The notes beneath the pieces are model-generated. The model had not been told where the DNA came from. It saw only the letters and a list, made by a program, of their open reading frames with translations, and did not search any database. A stretch of DNA of 64,000 nucleotides from Eumeta japonica (taxonomy: Eukaryota; Arthropoda; Insecta; Lepidoptera; Psychidae), in assembly GCA_005406025.1 (NCBI GenBank), contig BGZK01000297.1, positions 62,001 to 126,000 on the forward strand, read 5' to 3'. Numbering within the stretch: position 1 is the first letter of the stretch; every line of letters starts with the position of its first letter. Positions 63,705-64,000 of this stretch are shown one piece after another. A program made the translations under genes and the position numbers.

Positions 63705-64000
63705 GTTTTATATGTAAATTATCCTAGTAGTAATATAACATTGACTGTTTACAAAAAAAAAATGTTTCATAAATATCTGAAAATAGTGATTAATTATCGG
63801 TTAATTGCATTGTAATTGCACCGTATTTGTTCAATGTATGTGTAAAGTGTCATGCATTATTAGATAATGATTATCTGGTATTTGAAATAGTTTTTCATCA
63901 TTATGATATGAAAAACATGGATATAATAGCTATAAACAATACTGCACCACAACAAAAGGCTAATATATTGTATAATAATAATGTATAATAATAAATTTAT
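63452..64000 (+). other. tRNase Z intron 1 (to window edge)
   Basis: Begins GTATGA. AT-rich, with a (TA)n run at about 63653-63702. The next exon is not in the window. Confidence 0.7.
63653..63702. repeat. (TA)n microsatellite
   Basis: About 25 TA units in tRNase Z intron 1. Confidence 0.9.

Overview
The window looks like nuclear DNA of a moth or butterfly (Lepidoptera). It is very AT-rich, its genes are split by long introns, and the introns hold several mariner lineages, a piggyBac relic, a Mutator-like relic, RTE and Jockey/CR1-type LINE fragments, tRNA-derived SINEs, and the degenerate (GATTCC/GATCCC)-rich tracts typical of lepidopteran genomes. No bacterial, viral or organellar features were seen.

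One gene dominates. It runs on the minus strand from an ATG at 60900 to a stop at 3318 and encodes a lemur tail kinase (LMTK/AATYK) family protein. I traced 14 coding exons whose splice phases all agree. They encode a signal peptide (exon 1), a short ectodomain and transmembrane helix (exon 2), a 24-nt microexon (exon 3), a juxtamembrane linker (exon 4), the kinase-like domain (exon 5 to the start of exon 10), and a very long acidic Ser/Thr/Glu/Asn-rich tail (exons 10-14). The chain totals about 2,483 residues if two single-base discontinuities in exon 10 are corrected. The kinase-like domain keeps the VAVK lysine and the DVWSLG motif. It has YGD for HRD, Thr for the metal-binding Asn, and no DFG, so it is predicted to be a pseudokinase. 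Exon 10 is also interrupted by an in-frame TGA.

A second gene starts on the plus strand at the right edge (63186 or 63288). It is the first exon of long-form tRNase Z (ELAC2), arranged head-to-head with the LMTK gene about 2.3 kb away.

By region: 1-3317 is a gene-poor tract, possibly LMTK 3'UTR. 3.3-14.5 kb holds LMTK tail exons plus a mariner at 9.4-10.6 kb. 14.5-27.4 kb holds the kinase-domain exons with piggyBac and Mutator-like relics at 17-20 kb and a TIR element at 25.9-27.0 kb. 27.9-52.0 kb is intronic, with five mariner copies, an RTE fragment, SINEs and a string of CpG-rich islets that may be regulatory; the microexon at 30.1 kb lies within it. 52.5-60.9 kb holds the transmembrane and signal-peptide exons around a LINE- and SINE-bearing intron. 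61-64 kb is the divergent intergenic region and the tRNase Z start.
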